From contig JAJRZQ010000028.1 of the NCBI GenBank assembly GCA_024275165.1, positions 20,494 through 84,493 on the forward strand: DNA of 64,000 nucleotides, read 5' to 3'. The DNA is from a bacterium (GTDB lineage: Bacteria > SAR324 > XYD2-FULL-50-16). Of this stretch, positions 34,743-43,936 are shown piece after piece. The stretch's first letter is position 1. Each line of letters starts with the position of its first letter. Below the pieces are notes generated by a model. That model did no database searches, was not told the origin of the DNA, and saw nothing but the letters and a program-made list of their open reading frames with translations. Made by a program: the position numbers and the translations under genes.

Positions 34743-37238
34743 TTATCCGGCCTCAGGGCCGAAGGGCTTTAGATCTACGATGAGACGAGGCAAAAGGGTT
34801 AAGGCCGTGGCCCAAGCAATGATCATGGCCAAACCAGTCAATAAACCAAAATAAATGCTGGGAATGAAATTGGAAAGCACGAGAATGGAAAAACCGATGA
34901 TAATGGTCACCGAGGTGTAATACATGGCATAGCCAATACTGCCGTGACACCGGTGCATAGCCGCTATATATTGATGATCTTTCGCGTATTCAATTTCAAA
35001 ACGGTGAATATAATGGATAGTATCATCTACCGCGATCCCCACGCTGATGGCAGCAATGGTAATGGTCATCATGTCGAGGGGAATATCTGCCCAGCCCATA
35101 AAACCCAACACGGTGCCCACGCTCAACAGGTTGGGCAAAATAGCGATGTAAGAAAGCTTAAAGGAGCGAAAAAGCAGCATAAACATGATCATCAAAGCGG
35201 CAATCACGGCGCCTAAGGTTTCAATCTGCGAGTTGAACAGGCTTTGCAGCATGTTGTTGTATAAAACCAAGAGGCTCGTTAAATGAGTTCGTTCCGGGGG
35301 GATGCGCAATTTGTCTTTTAGGTCTCGTTGAATGGTTTGGAGCAGTTCATTGCGCCTTAGGTTCGGGTCGGAATCGCGCACTCTAAGGTAGAACCGAACC
35401 TGATTGTCCTGAACCGAGACATAAGGATTGAGAACGATCTTTTTAAAGCGTTCGGGAAGCTCTTTATAGATCAAAGCCAAGAGAAAGTTATCTAAAGGTT
35501 GACCCTCGTTGAGCGTAACCCCGATTTTAAGCATGGTCGCCAAAGAGAGTACCTTTCCCGTTTCGGGCAGACGGTCAAGGTAATCATGCACCCGTTCGAC
35601 CTCTGCCATTTTCGCAGAGGTAAACCAATATTGCGCTTCACTTGCTTGGGAGTTGAATTCTTCTTCAAACTGGTCGAAGTCGCTGAATTCATCTTCTGCG
35701 TCCGCTGTTGTTGTTGGTGGGGGGGCTTGTTTTTCCGGGGGGAAGTCTAAAATAATATCCAAGGGGGTGGTGCCGCCCAATTGCTGGTCAATGACCTTCA
35801 TCCCCTGATAGATCTCGGTAGATTTTTTAAAATAATCGATAAAGGAGTTTTCTACCCGCAGTTGCAGGGCCCCGGAGATACATAAAACCGCCAAAACCCC
35901 GCTGACGAAAAAAATGAGCCTTCCTCTTTTTTCCGTTAAATTCGCTAAGATTAAGGTGACCTTGAAACTCTTTTCAAAGGAGACATTGGGCGACTTTTTG
36001 GGAAGAAACAACAACAAGATGGGAAACAGCAGAAAGGTTAGGATTAAGGAAACCGAGATTCCCACCGACATCATCCAACCAAAATTGATCACCGGTAAGA
36101 TTCCGCTCAACAATAAAGAAAAGAACCCGGCCACCGTGGTCAAGGCCATGTAAAGGCAAGGCTGGGCCATGGCCAGCACGGTTTCGCGGGCGAGCTTTTT
36201 TTGCTCCCACTCGGGGTGTTGGTTATAAAATTCTCGATAGCGCACGATCAAATGAATGGTGATGGCCATGGTAATGATCAGCTGAATGCTGATAAAGTTG
36301 GAGCTGATGACCGTTACCTCCCATCCAAACAAGCCTAAAAAGCCGCTTGTCGCCAGTACGCTTAAACCGCAGGTGACCAAGGGGATTAAAATCCAACGGA
36401 ATTGGCGAAAGATAATCCATAAGGTAATGACCAAAAAAGTCAAAACTCCGGTGCCAAAAATACGCAAATCACTTTTAATGTAGGTGATGAGATCATCGGC
36501 GATCATGGCCACCCCGCCTAAAAAAAGTTGGGCCTTTTCCCGGTGCTGATCCATAGCGGCGCGTACCTGGGCGACAATACGGTGTTGCCGGGCGCGGGCT
36601 ACATTGCGGTAGCTCTTGAATTCGGTTTGCAATTGGGCGAGTTCGGTTTGTTCCTTTTCATTGAGGCCGAGGCTCTTTTGCTTTTCCCTTAAGGTATAAC
36701 GCCGCTGTATAAAATTCTGCCAGGCCGTGTCTTCGTCCAACTCGACCTGCAACGCGGTGGTGCGAAAATCAGGGCTCACCAACAAATTACGATAGATCGG
36801 GCTATGCAGAAACTCTTCTTTGGCCAAGGCCTTGTCGATTCCTGGGGATTCAAGGGTGGGAACCTTTTTGAGTAGTTCCTTCAGCGGTTTTGGGGGGCTT
36901 TGCAAAAGGGGGACATCCAAAATACTGGTCACTCCGCTCACCCCATCAATCTCCAGCAAATCAGCCTTTAAGGCTCTTAGGGCCTGCAAGGTGGGCTCGG
37001 CCAATAAATCGGCCTGGGGCTGGTAGGTAATAACCAAAAAATCAGGGCTGCCGTAGCGTTGGTTCACCTCTCGAGAGTATTGTAAATCGAGGTCGTTTTC
37101 TAAGGTTAGGGTTTCTGCGGAAGCGTCGACCTGCAATTGCGTTGCTTCGTAGGCAAGAAAACTCAGCAAACACAACAAGAAGAACAAAACTTTTTTGGGG
37201 TGTTGCAAAACCCCTTGATCATAAAAACGACTCAACAT
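34743..37238 (-). CDS. RND-superfamily lipid transporter/exporter-like protein
   Basis: The 831-aa protein has the RND/MMPL layout: a membrane helix, a large periplasmic loop, a five-helix bundle, a second membrane helix and periplasmic loop, then a second five-helix bundle. COG1033-type exporters, including hopanoid exporter HpnN, look alike. It ends a three-gene operon with MlaC- and MlaA-like genes, which points to phospholipid or related lipid traffic between membranes. The second periplasmic loop contains an acidic EDEFSDFDQFEEEF segment (about residues 514-527) that resembles one in the MlaA-like protein. ATG 37238 starts with a hydrophobic helix. Confidence 0.85.
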   Translation of the reverse strand: MLSRFYDQGVLQHPKKVLFFLLCLLSFLAYEATQLQVDASAETLTLENDLDLQYSREVNQRYGSPDFLVITYQPQADLLAEPTLQALRALKADLLEIDGVSGVTSILDVPLLQSPPKPLKELLKKVPTLESPGIDKALAKEEFLHSPIYRNLLVSPDFRTTALQVELDEDTAWQNFIQRRYTLREKQKSLGLNEKEQTELAQLQTEFKSYRNVARARQHRIVAQVRAAMDQHREKAQLFLGGVAMIADDLITYIKSDLRIFGTGVLTFLVITLWIIFRQFRWILIPLVTCGLSVLATSGFLGLFGWEVTVISSNFISIQLIITMAITIHLIVRYREFYNQHPEWEQKKLARETVLAMAQPCLYMALTTVAGFFSLLLSGILPVINFGWMMSVGISVSLILTFLLFPILLLFLPKKSPNVSFEKSFKVTLILANLTEKRGRLIFFVSGVLAVLCISGALQLRVENSFIDYFKKSTEIYQGMKVIDQQLGGTTPLDIILDFPPEKQAPPPTTTADAEDEFSDFDQFEEEFNSQASEAQYWFTSAKMAEVERVHDYLDRLPETGKVLSLATMLKIGVTLNEGQPLDNFLLALIYKELPERFKKIVLNPYVSVQDNQVRFYLRVRDSDPNLRRNELLQTIQRDLKDKLRIPPERTHLTSLLVLYNNMLQSLFNSQIETLGAVIAALMIMFMLLFRSFKLSYIAILPNLLSVGTVLGFMGWADIPLDMMTITIAAISVGIAVDDTIHYIHRFEIEYAKDHQYIAAMHRCHGSIGYAMYYTSVTIIIGFSILVLSNFIPSIYFGLLTGLAMIIAWATALTLLPRLIVDLKPFGPEAG

Positions 37239-37258
37239 GGCAGTGGGTGGAATAGGGG

Positions 37259-37864
37259 TTATTGTCCATCGGGAACATTAAATTGGCCGGAATTTTGAAG
37301 TTTTTTCAATAAAGCTTCAACGCTGCCGGTTTTCAATACTCCGGCAAACTGGCTGCGATAAGTCTGCACGATGCTCACCCCGAGGATTTCTACATCATAA
37401 ACCATCCAGCCCTTTTTTTTATCCCTGTGGAACTTATAAATCATTTCTTTTTTGTCATCCTTGGTCACTAAGTGGGAAACGATTTCAATGCGGTTTGCTT
37501 TGGATTGTTTTACCGCGTCAATGGTCACATCCTCATCGGTGTACAGGTCCAGTTTTTCTAAATAACTTTCCTGTAAGCGTTTTACAAAAAGCGTGGAAAA
37601 CTCCTTTTTTTGCGCCGCGCTGAATTGCTTCCAATACTTTTGCCCGAGGCTTAAATGAGCCATGAGCTTAAAATCAAAAATGGGGTTGACGGTGTTTAAA
37701 ATTTTCTGATTTCGGGTCGCTTTGTCGAGGTTGGGGTCGCGCAGTAATTGCAAAACCACCTCAATCTTATTCGTCATGGTTTTTTTTACCTCTGTTCGCT
37801 CATCCGCGAGAGCGGCAAAGGGAAGAAAAAAGAGAACCAGCAAAAGGCCGAGCATGGATTTCAT
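37259..37864 (-). CDS. mlaC: MlaC/Ttg2D-like periplasmic lipid-binding protein
   Basis: The 201-aa product has a signal peptide (ending ALADE) and the MlaC pattern: VNPIFDFKLMAHLSLGQKYW, FSTLFVKRLQESYL and a C-terminal VQTYRSQFAGVLK-type helix. MlaC ferries phospholipids across the periplasm between an outer-membrane and an inner-membrane complex. Here the inner-membrane partner would be the RND protein 20 bp downstream, as no MlaFEDB genes are visible. It starts 2 bp after the MlaA-like stop. Confidence 0.88.
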   Translation of the reverse strand: MKSMLGLLLVLFFLPFAALADERTEVKKTMTNKIEVVLQLLRDPNLDKATRNQKILNTVNPIFDFKLMAHLSLGQKYWKQFSAAQKKEFSTLFVKRLQESYLEKLDLYTDEDVTIDAVKQSKANRIEIVSHLVTKDDKKEMIYKFHRDKKKGWMVYDVEILGVSIVQTYRSQFAGVLKTGSVEALLKKLQNSGQFNVPDGQ

Positions 37865-37866
37865 AT

Positions 37867-38775
37867 TTACTCCTGTATGTCTTTGTTGCGTTTTTGTTCG
37901 TAGGCGTCGCGTAAGAAGGGGTAAAGATCGAGGGCATCTTTTTTCAGACTCTCATACTCCCCTAGGTGGAGTGAGGTGTCATTGATGACGCGAAAGGCTC
38001 GCGCCCCGTATTCGCTATAGGGGTCTTCAATTTGCGTCACGGCATCGAACTGCCAGTCAAAGGTTAGGGCAAGAGAATCCCTTAAGTTGGAGGGACCAAA
38101 AAAAGGCAAGACAATATGAGGGCCTGAACCGAGCCCCCAATACCCCAAGGTTTGCCCGAAGTCTTCGGGGTGCGCCTCTAAGCCGAGCCAATCCTTGGCG
38201 GGGTCAAAAAGACCAAAAATCCCGATGGTGCTGTTGATCACGAAACGGGCCGTCTCCTCTCCCGCGTGGACGAGTTTGCCTTGCAGGAGGTTATTGAGCA
38301 AGCGTAAGGGATACCAGAGATTGGTAAAAAAGGAGTTGATGCTCCGCCGACCCTCTTGGGGGATGGCCCAATCCCAGCCCGCCGCGACAGGTTGCAGGAG
38401 CCAAACATAAAGCTTGTCGTTAAAGGTCGTCATACTGCGGTTGTATCCGGCAAAGGGGTCTGAAACCTCGTTTTTGTTGGCCTCAAACTCCTCTTCAAAC
38501 TCGGCAAAATCGCCCCCGTCACTGAAGGATTCAGAGGCCGTATCCGCTTGGGCATAGAGGTTGTTGACCTGTTGTTGGGGCAGGGCAAGGGCTGCTTGCT
38601 TGGCGGAGCGCGCTTTCCAATAGATTATATAGTGGGCCCATTCTTGTTGGGTTGAGGTTGCCGCTTCTGGAAAAGGGCCTAGAGGAGTCAAGCGATTTTT
38701 TGGAGATTGAGGTGAGGCAAAGAGTTCATTGGAGCCAAAAAGCAGAACAATAATAAGCAGGGTGCGCCAATACAT
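37867..38775 (-). CDS. mlaA: MlaA/VacJ-like outer-membrane protein without lipobox
   Basis: The 302-aa product has a signal peptide ending at LFASPQ but no cysteine lipobox, unlike the MlaA lipoprotein of enteric bacteria. The VacJ domain is clear: DPFAGYNRSMTTFNDKLY, INSFFTNLWYPLRLLNNLLQ, FGQTLGYWGLGSGPHIVLPF and GPSNLRDS. MlaA removes phospholipids from the outer leaflet. An acidic DFAEFEEEFEANKNE segment (about residues 89-103) sits between signal peptide and domain. It is first in the mlaA-mlaC-RND operon. Confidence 0.9.
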   Translation of the reverse strand: MYWRTLLIIVLLFGSNELFASPQSPKNRLTPLGPFPEAATSTQQEWAHYIIYWKARSAKQAALALPQQQVNNLYAQADTASESFSDGGDFAEFEEEFEANKNEVSDPFAGYNRSMTTFNDKLYVWLLQPVAAGWDWAIPQEGRRSINSFFTNLWYPLRLLNNLLQGKLVHAGEETARFVINSTIGIFGLFDPAKDWLGLEAHPEDFGQTLGYWGLGSGPHIVLPFFGPSNLRDSLALTFDWQFDAVTQIEDPYSEYGARAFRVINDTSLHLGEYESLKKDALDLYPFLRDAYEQKRNKDIQE

Positions 38776-38989
38776 ATCAAATCAAAAAAAAAGAGTTCAA
38801 CTCAATTGTACAAAGGGTACAGGTTTGCAATCCTTGTGTCTATTCTTCCCTTTTATGCCCTTTTTTTGCTTTCCCGGTCTCCTCTATTTTCGTGAAAACA
38901 AGGGCTTTTTCGTCAAGTTTAAGCAATGGGGGTAAAGCCGAGTCGCAAATCAATTCACTTGAGGAAATTCTGAAAAGCCCAGAGGTAGC

Positions 38990-39958
38990 CTAGCCCATGA
39001 AAGCGATTTTCAGGGTTTGCAGGGCAAAAGCGCCTGCCCAAGCCCAGTTTAAAAGGCGAAAGAGGCGGGTTAGGTCGCTGGGCTTGGCCCCGAAGGGGTC
39101 GTTGTGGAACCCGTATTCCGCCTCTTGGCGCAAGCTGCCCCCTCGCGCCACCGGCCCCCCGAGCCGCAACCCCAAGGCCCCGGCAACCGTGGCCATGGGC
39201 CAGCCGGAATTGGGCGAGGCATGACGGCGATGTTGCCGCCAACCACAAACCCAGGCCTTTTTTCCGCTGACCCCGGGGGTCAAGGCCGCTGCCAAAACCA
39301 ACCCTAACCAGCCCAAACGGGCGGGGAGCCAATTCAGCAGATCGTCCCCCTTTGCCGCGGCCCAGCCGAAGCGGCGATAGCGCTCTGTTTTATAGCCCAC
39401 CATGCTATCTAAGGTGCTGAATACCTTAAAAATCCATAAACCGGGTAAGCCAAAGAACAGATAGGCCAAAAGGGGGGATACAAAACCATCCACAAAATTT
39501 TCGGCTAAACTCTCTAAGGTGGCCCGCAGGCAAGCGGCTTCATCGGCTTTGCGCAAATCTCGGCTGACCAGCTTCCCCGCCTCTTGGCGTAGCTGGGCTA
39601 AATCTTTTGCCTTGATCGCTCGCAAGACCTGTTTTCCATGTTTTAGCAAATCCCCAAAGGCAAGCAGACTGTAAAGCAACCAAAGCTCAAACCCCCAACC
39701 CAGCCAGGGGGAGGCCTTGGTTAAGCTCTCCCTCAACCAGAGCAGAGGCGGCAAGCTCAAGCCTATTAGGGCGAGCAACTGCAACAGCCCTCCAAGGCGG
39801 CCCTTCCAACCCAATTGAAAAAGCCCCTGTTCCAGCAAGCGGGCTAAATGACCCAAGAGTCGCACGGGGTGGAGGAGGTAAACAGGGTCCCCCCAAACCC
39901 GATCCAAGAGCAGGGCAAAAAGCAACAGCCCCCCAGAAGTAAAAAGAACCTCCGGCAT
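38990..39958 (-). CDS. cbiB: Adenosylcobinamide-phosphate synthase CbiB
   Basis: The 322-aa membrane protein joins aminopropanol phosphate to adenosylcobyric acid, giving the nucleotide loop precursor. It shows RVWGDPVYLLHPVRLLG, GDLLKHGKQVLRA, AENFVDGFVSPLLAYLFFG and HASPNSGWPMA with LGLRLGGPV, all typical of CbiB/CobD(Pseudomonas). Its ATG overlaps the stop of cobD by one base (TAATG). It ends the leftward B12 operon; the gap to mlaA is about 215 bp. Confidence 0.92.
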   Translation of the reverse strand: MPEVLFTSGGLLLFALLLDRVWGDPVYLLHPVRLLGHLARLLEQGLFQLGWKGRLGGLLQLLALIGLSLPPLLWLRESLTKASPWLGWGFELWLLYSLLAFGDLLKHGKQVLRAIKAKDLAQLRQEAGKLVSRDLRKADEAACLRATLESLAENFVDGFVSPLLAYLFFGLPGLWIFKVFSTLDSMVGYKTERYRRFGWAAAKGDDLLNWLPARLGWLGLVLAAALTPGVSGKKAWVCGWRQHRRHASPNSGWPMATVAGALGLRLGGPVARGGSLRQEAEYGFHNDPFGAKPSDLTRLFRLLNWAWAGAFALQTLKIAFMG

Positions 39959-41031
39959 TATTTTTTCCCTTCCCGTTTTTTAAAAAATTGGATGAGGGCT
40001 TGATTTTCAGCGGGCATGCGCACCGCGAAACGGAACCCATTTTGCGAAAGCCCTTGAAAGTTTCGGCAATCCCGCAGTAAAAACCCGGCGGCTAAGGCTT
40101 GTTTTAAAAGAACCTCCAAGGGAGTCGCGTCGCTCCACTGGGCAAAGAGGAAGTTCACCTGCCCCGACGCCAACTTCAAGCCCTTTAGGGGTGCCAGTTC
40201 CGCGCGAAAGCGGTTTTGCTCTTGGGCGATGATCCCTTGGGTTCGCTTTAAATACTCCCCTTGGGAGAGCAACAAACCGGCCGCTTCTTCGGCAAGCCCG
40301 TTGACGCGCCAGGGGGGGAGGCGGGCCTTGAAGGATTCGATTTTTCCCTCTGGCCCCAGTAAAGCCCCCAACCGCAACCCGGGCAGGGCAAAAATCTTGG
40401 TCAGGGAATGCAGCACCCATAGATTAGTATGGCGCTCCACCTCTAAGCTTAAGTCCCAGGGCTCGGTATGGCTGAGAAAGGGCAAAAAGGCATGATCCAC
40501 GACAAAGTCCACTTGGGGGAACTCTCGCGCCCAAGCTAAAACCTGCTCCTTTGCCGTCACTTGTCCGGTCGGGTTGTTGGGGGAGCCGATGAACACTCCA
40601 TCCACCTGTTGGTATTGCTCCGCCAACCCCTCTAGGCGTGGTTCCGGCCAGTTGGGCCAGGTGAGGACCTCCACCCCGGCGGCCTCACAGGCGGCGCGGT
40701 AATCAAAAAAAGAGGGTTCAAAAATCAAGACCCGTTTCCAGTTTAATAAAGCGGGGAGGAGGTAAATCCCCTCGATACTCCCATTTAAAGGGAGCAATCT
40801 CGTTGGCGCCACTCCCCAAGTTTGCTGAGCGTATTGGGTCAGCTTGTGCCCCTGGGGGCTGGGGTAGCGGGTCGCCGCCCGCAGCAGCTCGGGCCAGGCC
40901 TGCGCCAGGGCCGGTGGGGGGCCTAGGGGGTTGAGGTTTACGCTGAAGTCGAGGTAAGGCCGGGGCTCTAAGCCGAAGCCGGCAAAGGCTTGGTCGCCCT
41001 GCCCCCCGTGACGATGCTCCCAAGGCTTCAT
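39958..41031 (-). CDS. cobD: L-threonine-O-3-phosphate decarboxylase (CobD/CobC)
   Basis: The 357-aa PLP enzyme makes aminopropanol phosphate for the B12 nucleotide loop. The N-terminal HGGQ motif, SVNLNPLGPP, GSPNNPTG and the PLP lysine in HSLTKIFALPGLRLG are present. It overlaps cbiP upstream by 4 bp (ATGA) and cbiB downstream by one base. Nomenclature differs between Salmonella (CobD) and Pseudomonas (CobC). Confidence 0.9.
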   Translation of the reverse strand: MKPWEHRHGGQGDQAFAGFGLEPRPYLDFSVNLNPLGPPPALAQAWPELLRAATRYPSPQGHKLTQYAQQTWGVAPTRLLPLNGSIEGIYLLPALLNWKRVLIFEPSFFDYRAACEAAGVEVLTWPNWPEPRLEGLAEQYQQVDGVFIGSPNNPTGQVTAKEQVLAWAREFPQVDFVVDHAFLPFLSHTEPWDLSLEVERHTNLWVLHSLTKIFALPGLRLGALLGPEGKIESFKARLPPWRVNGLAEEAAGLLLSQGEYLKRTQGIIAQEQNRFRAELAPLKGLKLASGQVNFLFAQWSDATPLEVLLKQALAAGFLLRDCRNFQGLSQNGFRFAVRMPAENQALIQFFKKREGKK

Positions 41032-42512
41032 CCCTGGGCCTGGAGAACGCGTTTGAATGCCTTTAAGTCCAAATGGGGCCGTACCTGATCGGCCAGTTGG
41101 TCGTAAGGGTCGGGGTAAGGGGCGCCCAAATCCACTGTCCCCCCCCAGAGGCGTCGCAGCAGGGCTTGGAGAAATTCAGCCGATTCAAACAAACCGTGAA
41201 GGTAGCTCCCCATAACTTGGCCCTGAGCGTCGACAAAGCCCTCGGCGCCGCTGCCCACCGCAAACAAGGGGGCTAAGGGCCGCAAACAGCGGCTTTGGCC
41301 CTGGTGAATCTCATAGCCCCACAACAAAGACTGGCTGGCTAAATCTTTTGCCCGCACCTGCCTGAGGGTTTTATGGGGCAGCAGGGTCGTTGTTAGGGGC
41401 AACAGGCCCAACCCTTGGGCAGAATGGAGGGTGGATTCCAGTCCCTCGGGGTCTAAAATCTCTTGGCCCAGCATCTGCAAGCCCCCGCAAATACCAAAAA
41501 TCGGTTTTTTCTGGGCCTGAAACTCTAAAATCAACTCTGCCCAACCCTGTTTCTTCAACCAGGCCAAGTCGGCTAAGGTGGCCTTGCTGCCCGGTAAAAT
41601 CAACAGGTCATAGGGGGTAAGGGAGCGGGGGCGACTCAAATAATGGCATTCCACCCCCGGCAGGTTGAAGAGGGGGTCAAAGTCTGTAAAGTTGGAGATG
41701 CGTGGCAGGCGCAGCACGGCAATCGCTCGCTTTTCCCCCTTTGGTGGGGGCGGGTCGGTGAGGCGGTCTAGGGTTACGGCGTCTTCTGCGGGGATGCGCA
41801 AATCCGAAAAATAAGGGATGATCCCCAAGATAGGCAGGCCCGTGCGTTCTTCCAGCCAGCGTTTCCCCTCCTTAAAGAGGGCGATGTCCCCGCGAAAGCG
41901 GTTGATCAAAATTCCTTTGATCAAGGCCCGATCCGCCGCTTCAAGGACTTCCAAACTCCCTACGATTTGGGCAAAAACCCCACCTCGGTCGATGTCGGCG
42001 ATCATCACCACCGGGGCCTTGAGTTCTCGCGCCAAACCTAGATTGGCGATGTCTCGCTGGCGCAAATTAACCTCTGCTAGGCTCCCCGCCCCTTCAATCA
42101 CGATCAGTTCAAAACGCCTTGCCAAGTCATGGTAGGCTTCCAAAGCGATTTTTAAAAAGGGGTGGCGATGGGTGAGAAAATCTCCCGCCTTGAGTTGCCC
42201 AACGACTTTACCCTGGAGAATAATTTGCGAAGTTTGCTCCCCCGAGGGCTTGAGCAAGATGGGGTTCATGTTCGCTTCGGGCTCCAGCCCCGCCGCGCGA
42301 GCCTGTACCGCCTGGGCGCGGCCCATCTCCAGCCCCTGGGCGGTGACATGGCTATTGTTGGACATATTCTGCGCCTTAAAGGGCGCGACAGCAAACCCCT
42401 CTTGCCTTAAGATACGCAGTAAGGCGGTGGCCAAGAGGCTTTTGCCCACATCGGACCCCGTACCGAGGAGGGCTATGGGTTGGGCAAGCATTTTTGGGGG
42501 AGGTTGGGGCAT
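41028..42512 (-). CDS. cbiP: Cobyric acid synthase CbiP/CobQ
   Basis: The 494-aa glutamine-dependent amidotransferase amidates four side chains of the corrin ring. It has the N-terminal P-loop LLGTGSDVGKSLLATAL, FKAQNMSNNS, and a class I glutaminase domain with FGICGGLQMLG for the nucleophile Cys. ATG 42512 is used; ATG 42491 (MLAQPIALLGTG) matches the family start better, but neither has a strong binding site. A run of eight C lies near 41119. Confidence 0.93.
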   Translation of the reverse strand: MPQPPPKMLAQPIALLGTGSDVGKSLLATALLRILRQEGFAVAPFKAQNMSNNSHVTAQGLEMGRAQAVQARAAGLEPEANMNPILLKPSGEQTSQIILQGKVVGQLKAGDFLTHRHPFLKIALEAYHDLARRFELIVIEGAGSLAEVNLRQRDIANLGLARELKAPVVMIADIDRGGVFAQIVGSLEVLEAADRALIKGILINRFRGDIALFKEGKRWLEERTGLPILGIIPYFSDLRIPAEDAVTLDRLTDPPPPKGEKRAIAVLRLPRISNFTDFDPLFNLPGVECHYLSRPRSLTPYDLLILPGSKATLADLAWLKKQGWAELILEFQAQKKPIFGICGGLQMLGQEILDPEGLESTLHSAQGLGLLPLTTTLLPHKTLRQVRAKDLASQSLLWGYEIHQGQSRCLRPLAPLFAVGSGAEGFVDAQGQVMGSYLHGLFESAEFLQALLRRLWGGTVDLGAPYPDPYDQLADQVRPHLDLKAFKRVLQAQG

Positions 42513-42646
42513 GGTTGTTTCAGCTCAATGGAGTTAGCATAAGCGGTTCTCCCGATTGGTCAAGGGGATTTAGTTTTTACCAGAAAGGCTTGAAGTTTGA
42601 GCGCGGCAAGGCTAGATTAAGCTTTTTTGCTTTCCCTCATGAGGCC

Positions 42647-43936
42647 ATGACCTTCAACTCTTCTCTTCCTCCAACCCTTTTGATCGGCGGGGTGCAATCG
42701 GGTTCGGGCAAAACCAGTTTTACCTTGGCTTTATTGCAGGCCTGGGCCAAAGAGGGGAAGCGGGTGCAGAGCTTTAAGGCGGGGCCTGACTTTTTGGACC
42801 CCCTTTGGCACCAAGCCGTAACGGGTCGCCCGAGTTATAACCTGGATACCCAGATGATGGGGCCTGCTGCCTGCCAAGCGATGCTGAGCCAGGGGGCGGG
42901 GGCGGATTTGGCGATTATTGAGGGGGTGATGGGGCTTTTTGATGGCAAAAGCGGGGTGGGGGGGCCTGGTTCTAGCTTGGATTTGGCGAAAACATTAGGG
43001 GTTAAGGTATTGCTGGTGGTTAACGCCCAGGGCATGGCCGGGAGCCTTGTCCCCTTGGCGCAAGGGTTTAAGGAGGCTGCCGAGGGGCTGGGGGCGCGCT
43101 TAGGCGGGGTCTTGGCCAACCGAGTCGGGGGGGCAAGCCACGCGGGCCTGCTGCAAGAGTTGTTGAGGGAGGCGCGACTCCCTCCCCTTTTGGCCTGGTT
43201 GGAAAAAGGCGCCCCCACTCTAGGGGAGCGGCATTTAGGTCTAAAAACTCCAGAAGAGGCCCAATTGCCCGATCTGTCTTCTGCCTTGCATCTTTTGCCG
43301 GGCTGGGAATCCGCTTGGACCAGACCCAAAGCCTTTCGCCCCGTCCTGCCCGCTGAAGCCTTATTGCCTGGGCGTCGCGTCGCGATTGCCCGCGATCAAG
43401 CCTGTTCTTTTATTTACCCCGCGAACCTAGACTGGCTCAAGGCCCAGGGGGCAAAACTCACTTTTTTCTCTCCCCTAGCCGGGGAGCCCCTACCCCCCCA
43501 TAGTGAGGCTTTATGGTTGCCTGGCGGCTACCCGGAACTTTACGGAGAAAGGCTCTCTAAATCCGCAAGCTGGTCGAGCGTAAAGGCCTTTATCGAATCG
43601 GGAGGGCATGCTTTGGCCGAATGCGGGGGAATGATGCTCTTAGGGGAAAGCCTAAGGGATTTAAACAACAAAAGCTGGCCCTTGATGGGGCTTTTGCCTT
43701 TTTACACCACCCTGCAAACTCGACTTGCCGCCTTGGGCTATCGGGAGAGTCGTACAGGGGCAAGGGGGCATGAGTTTCATCATTCCAAGCGACTGCCGGC
43801 TCTGGGGGGAAAGCCCGCTTTTGACTTAGACAAAGGGGATCAAGGCATTCAATATAAAAACCTGCGCGCCGGATATGTCCATTGGTATTTTCCCAGCGCG
43901 CCCCATAGCGTAGCGAGGTGGTTTGGAAAAGAGTAA
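42647..43936 (+). CDS. cbiA: Cobyrinic acid a,c-diamide synthase CbiA
   Basis: The 429-aa enzyme amidates the a and c side chains of cobyrinate. It has the P-loop GGVQSGSGKTSFTLAL, EGVMGLFDG, and a glutaminase domain with GHALAECGGMMLLGES. ATG 42647 follows TGAGGCC; the frame extends upstream to 42494 but only into the promoter region. It heads the rightward B12 operon, divergent from cbiP across 134 bp. Its 3' end overlaps cobO by 14 bp. Confidence 0.93.
   Translation: MTFNSSLPPTLLIGGVQSGSGKTSFTLALLQAWAKEGKRVQSFKAGPDFLDPLWHQAVTGRPSYNLDTQMMGPAACQAMLSQGAGADLAIIEGVMGLFDGKSGVGGPGSSLDLAKTLGVKVLLVVNAQGMAGSLVPLAQGFKEAAEGLGARLGGVLANRVGGASHAGLLQELLREARLPPLLAWLEKGAPTLGERHLGLKTPEEAQLPDLSSALHLLPGWESAWTRPKAFRPVLPAEALLPGRRVAIARDQACSFIYPANLDWLKAQGAKLTFFSPLAGEPLPPHSEALWLPGGYPELYGERLSKSASWSSVKAFIESGGHALAECGGMMLLGESLRDLNNKSWPLMGLLPFYTTLQTRLAALGYRESRTGARGHEFHHSKRLPALGGKPAFDLDKGDQGIQYKNLRAGYVHWYFPSAPHSVARWFGKE

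Noticed and set aside
42400-42700. Cobalamin riboswitch
   Set aside because: No B12-box-like sequence seen in the cbiP/cbiA gap.
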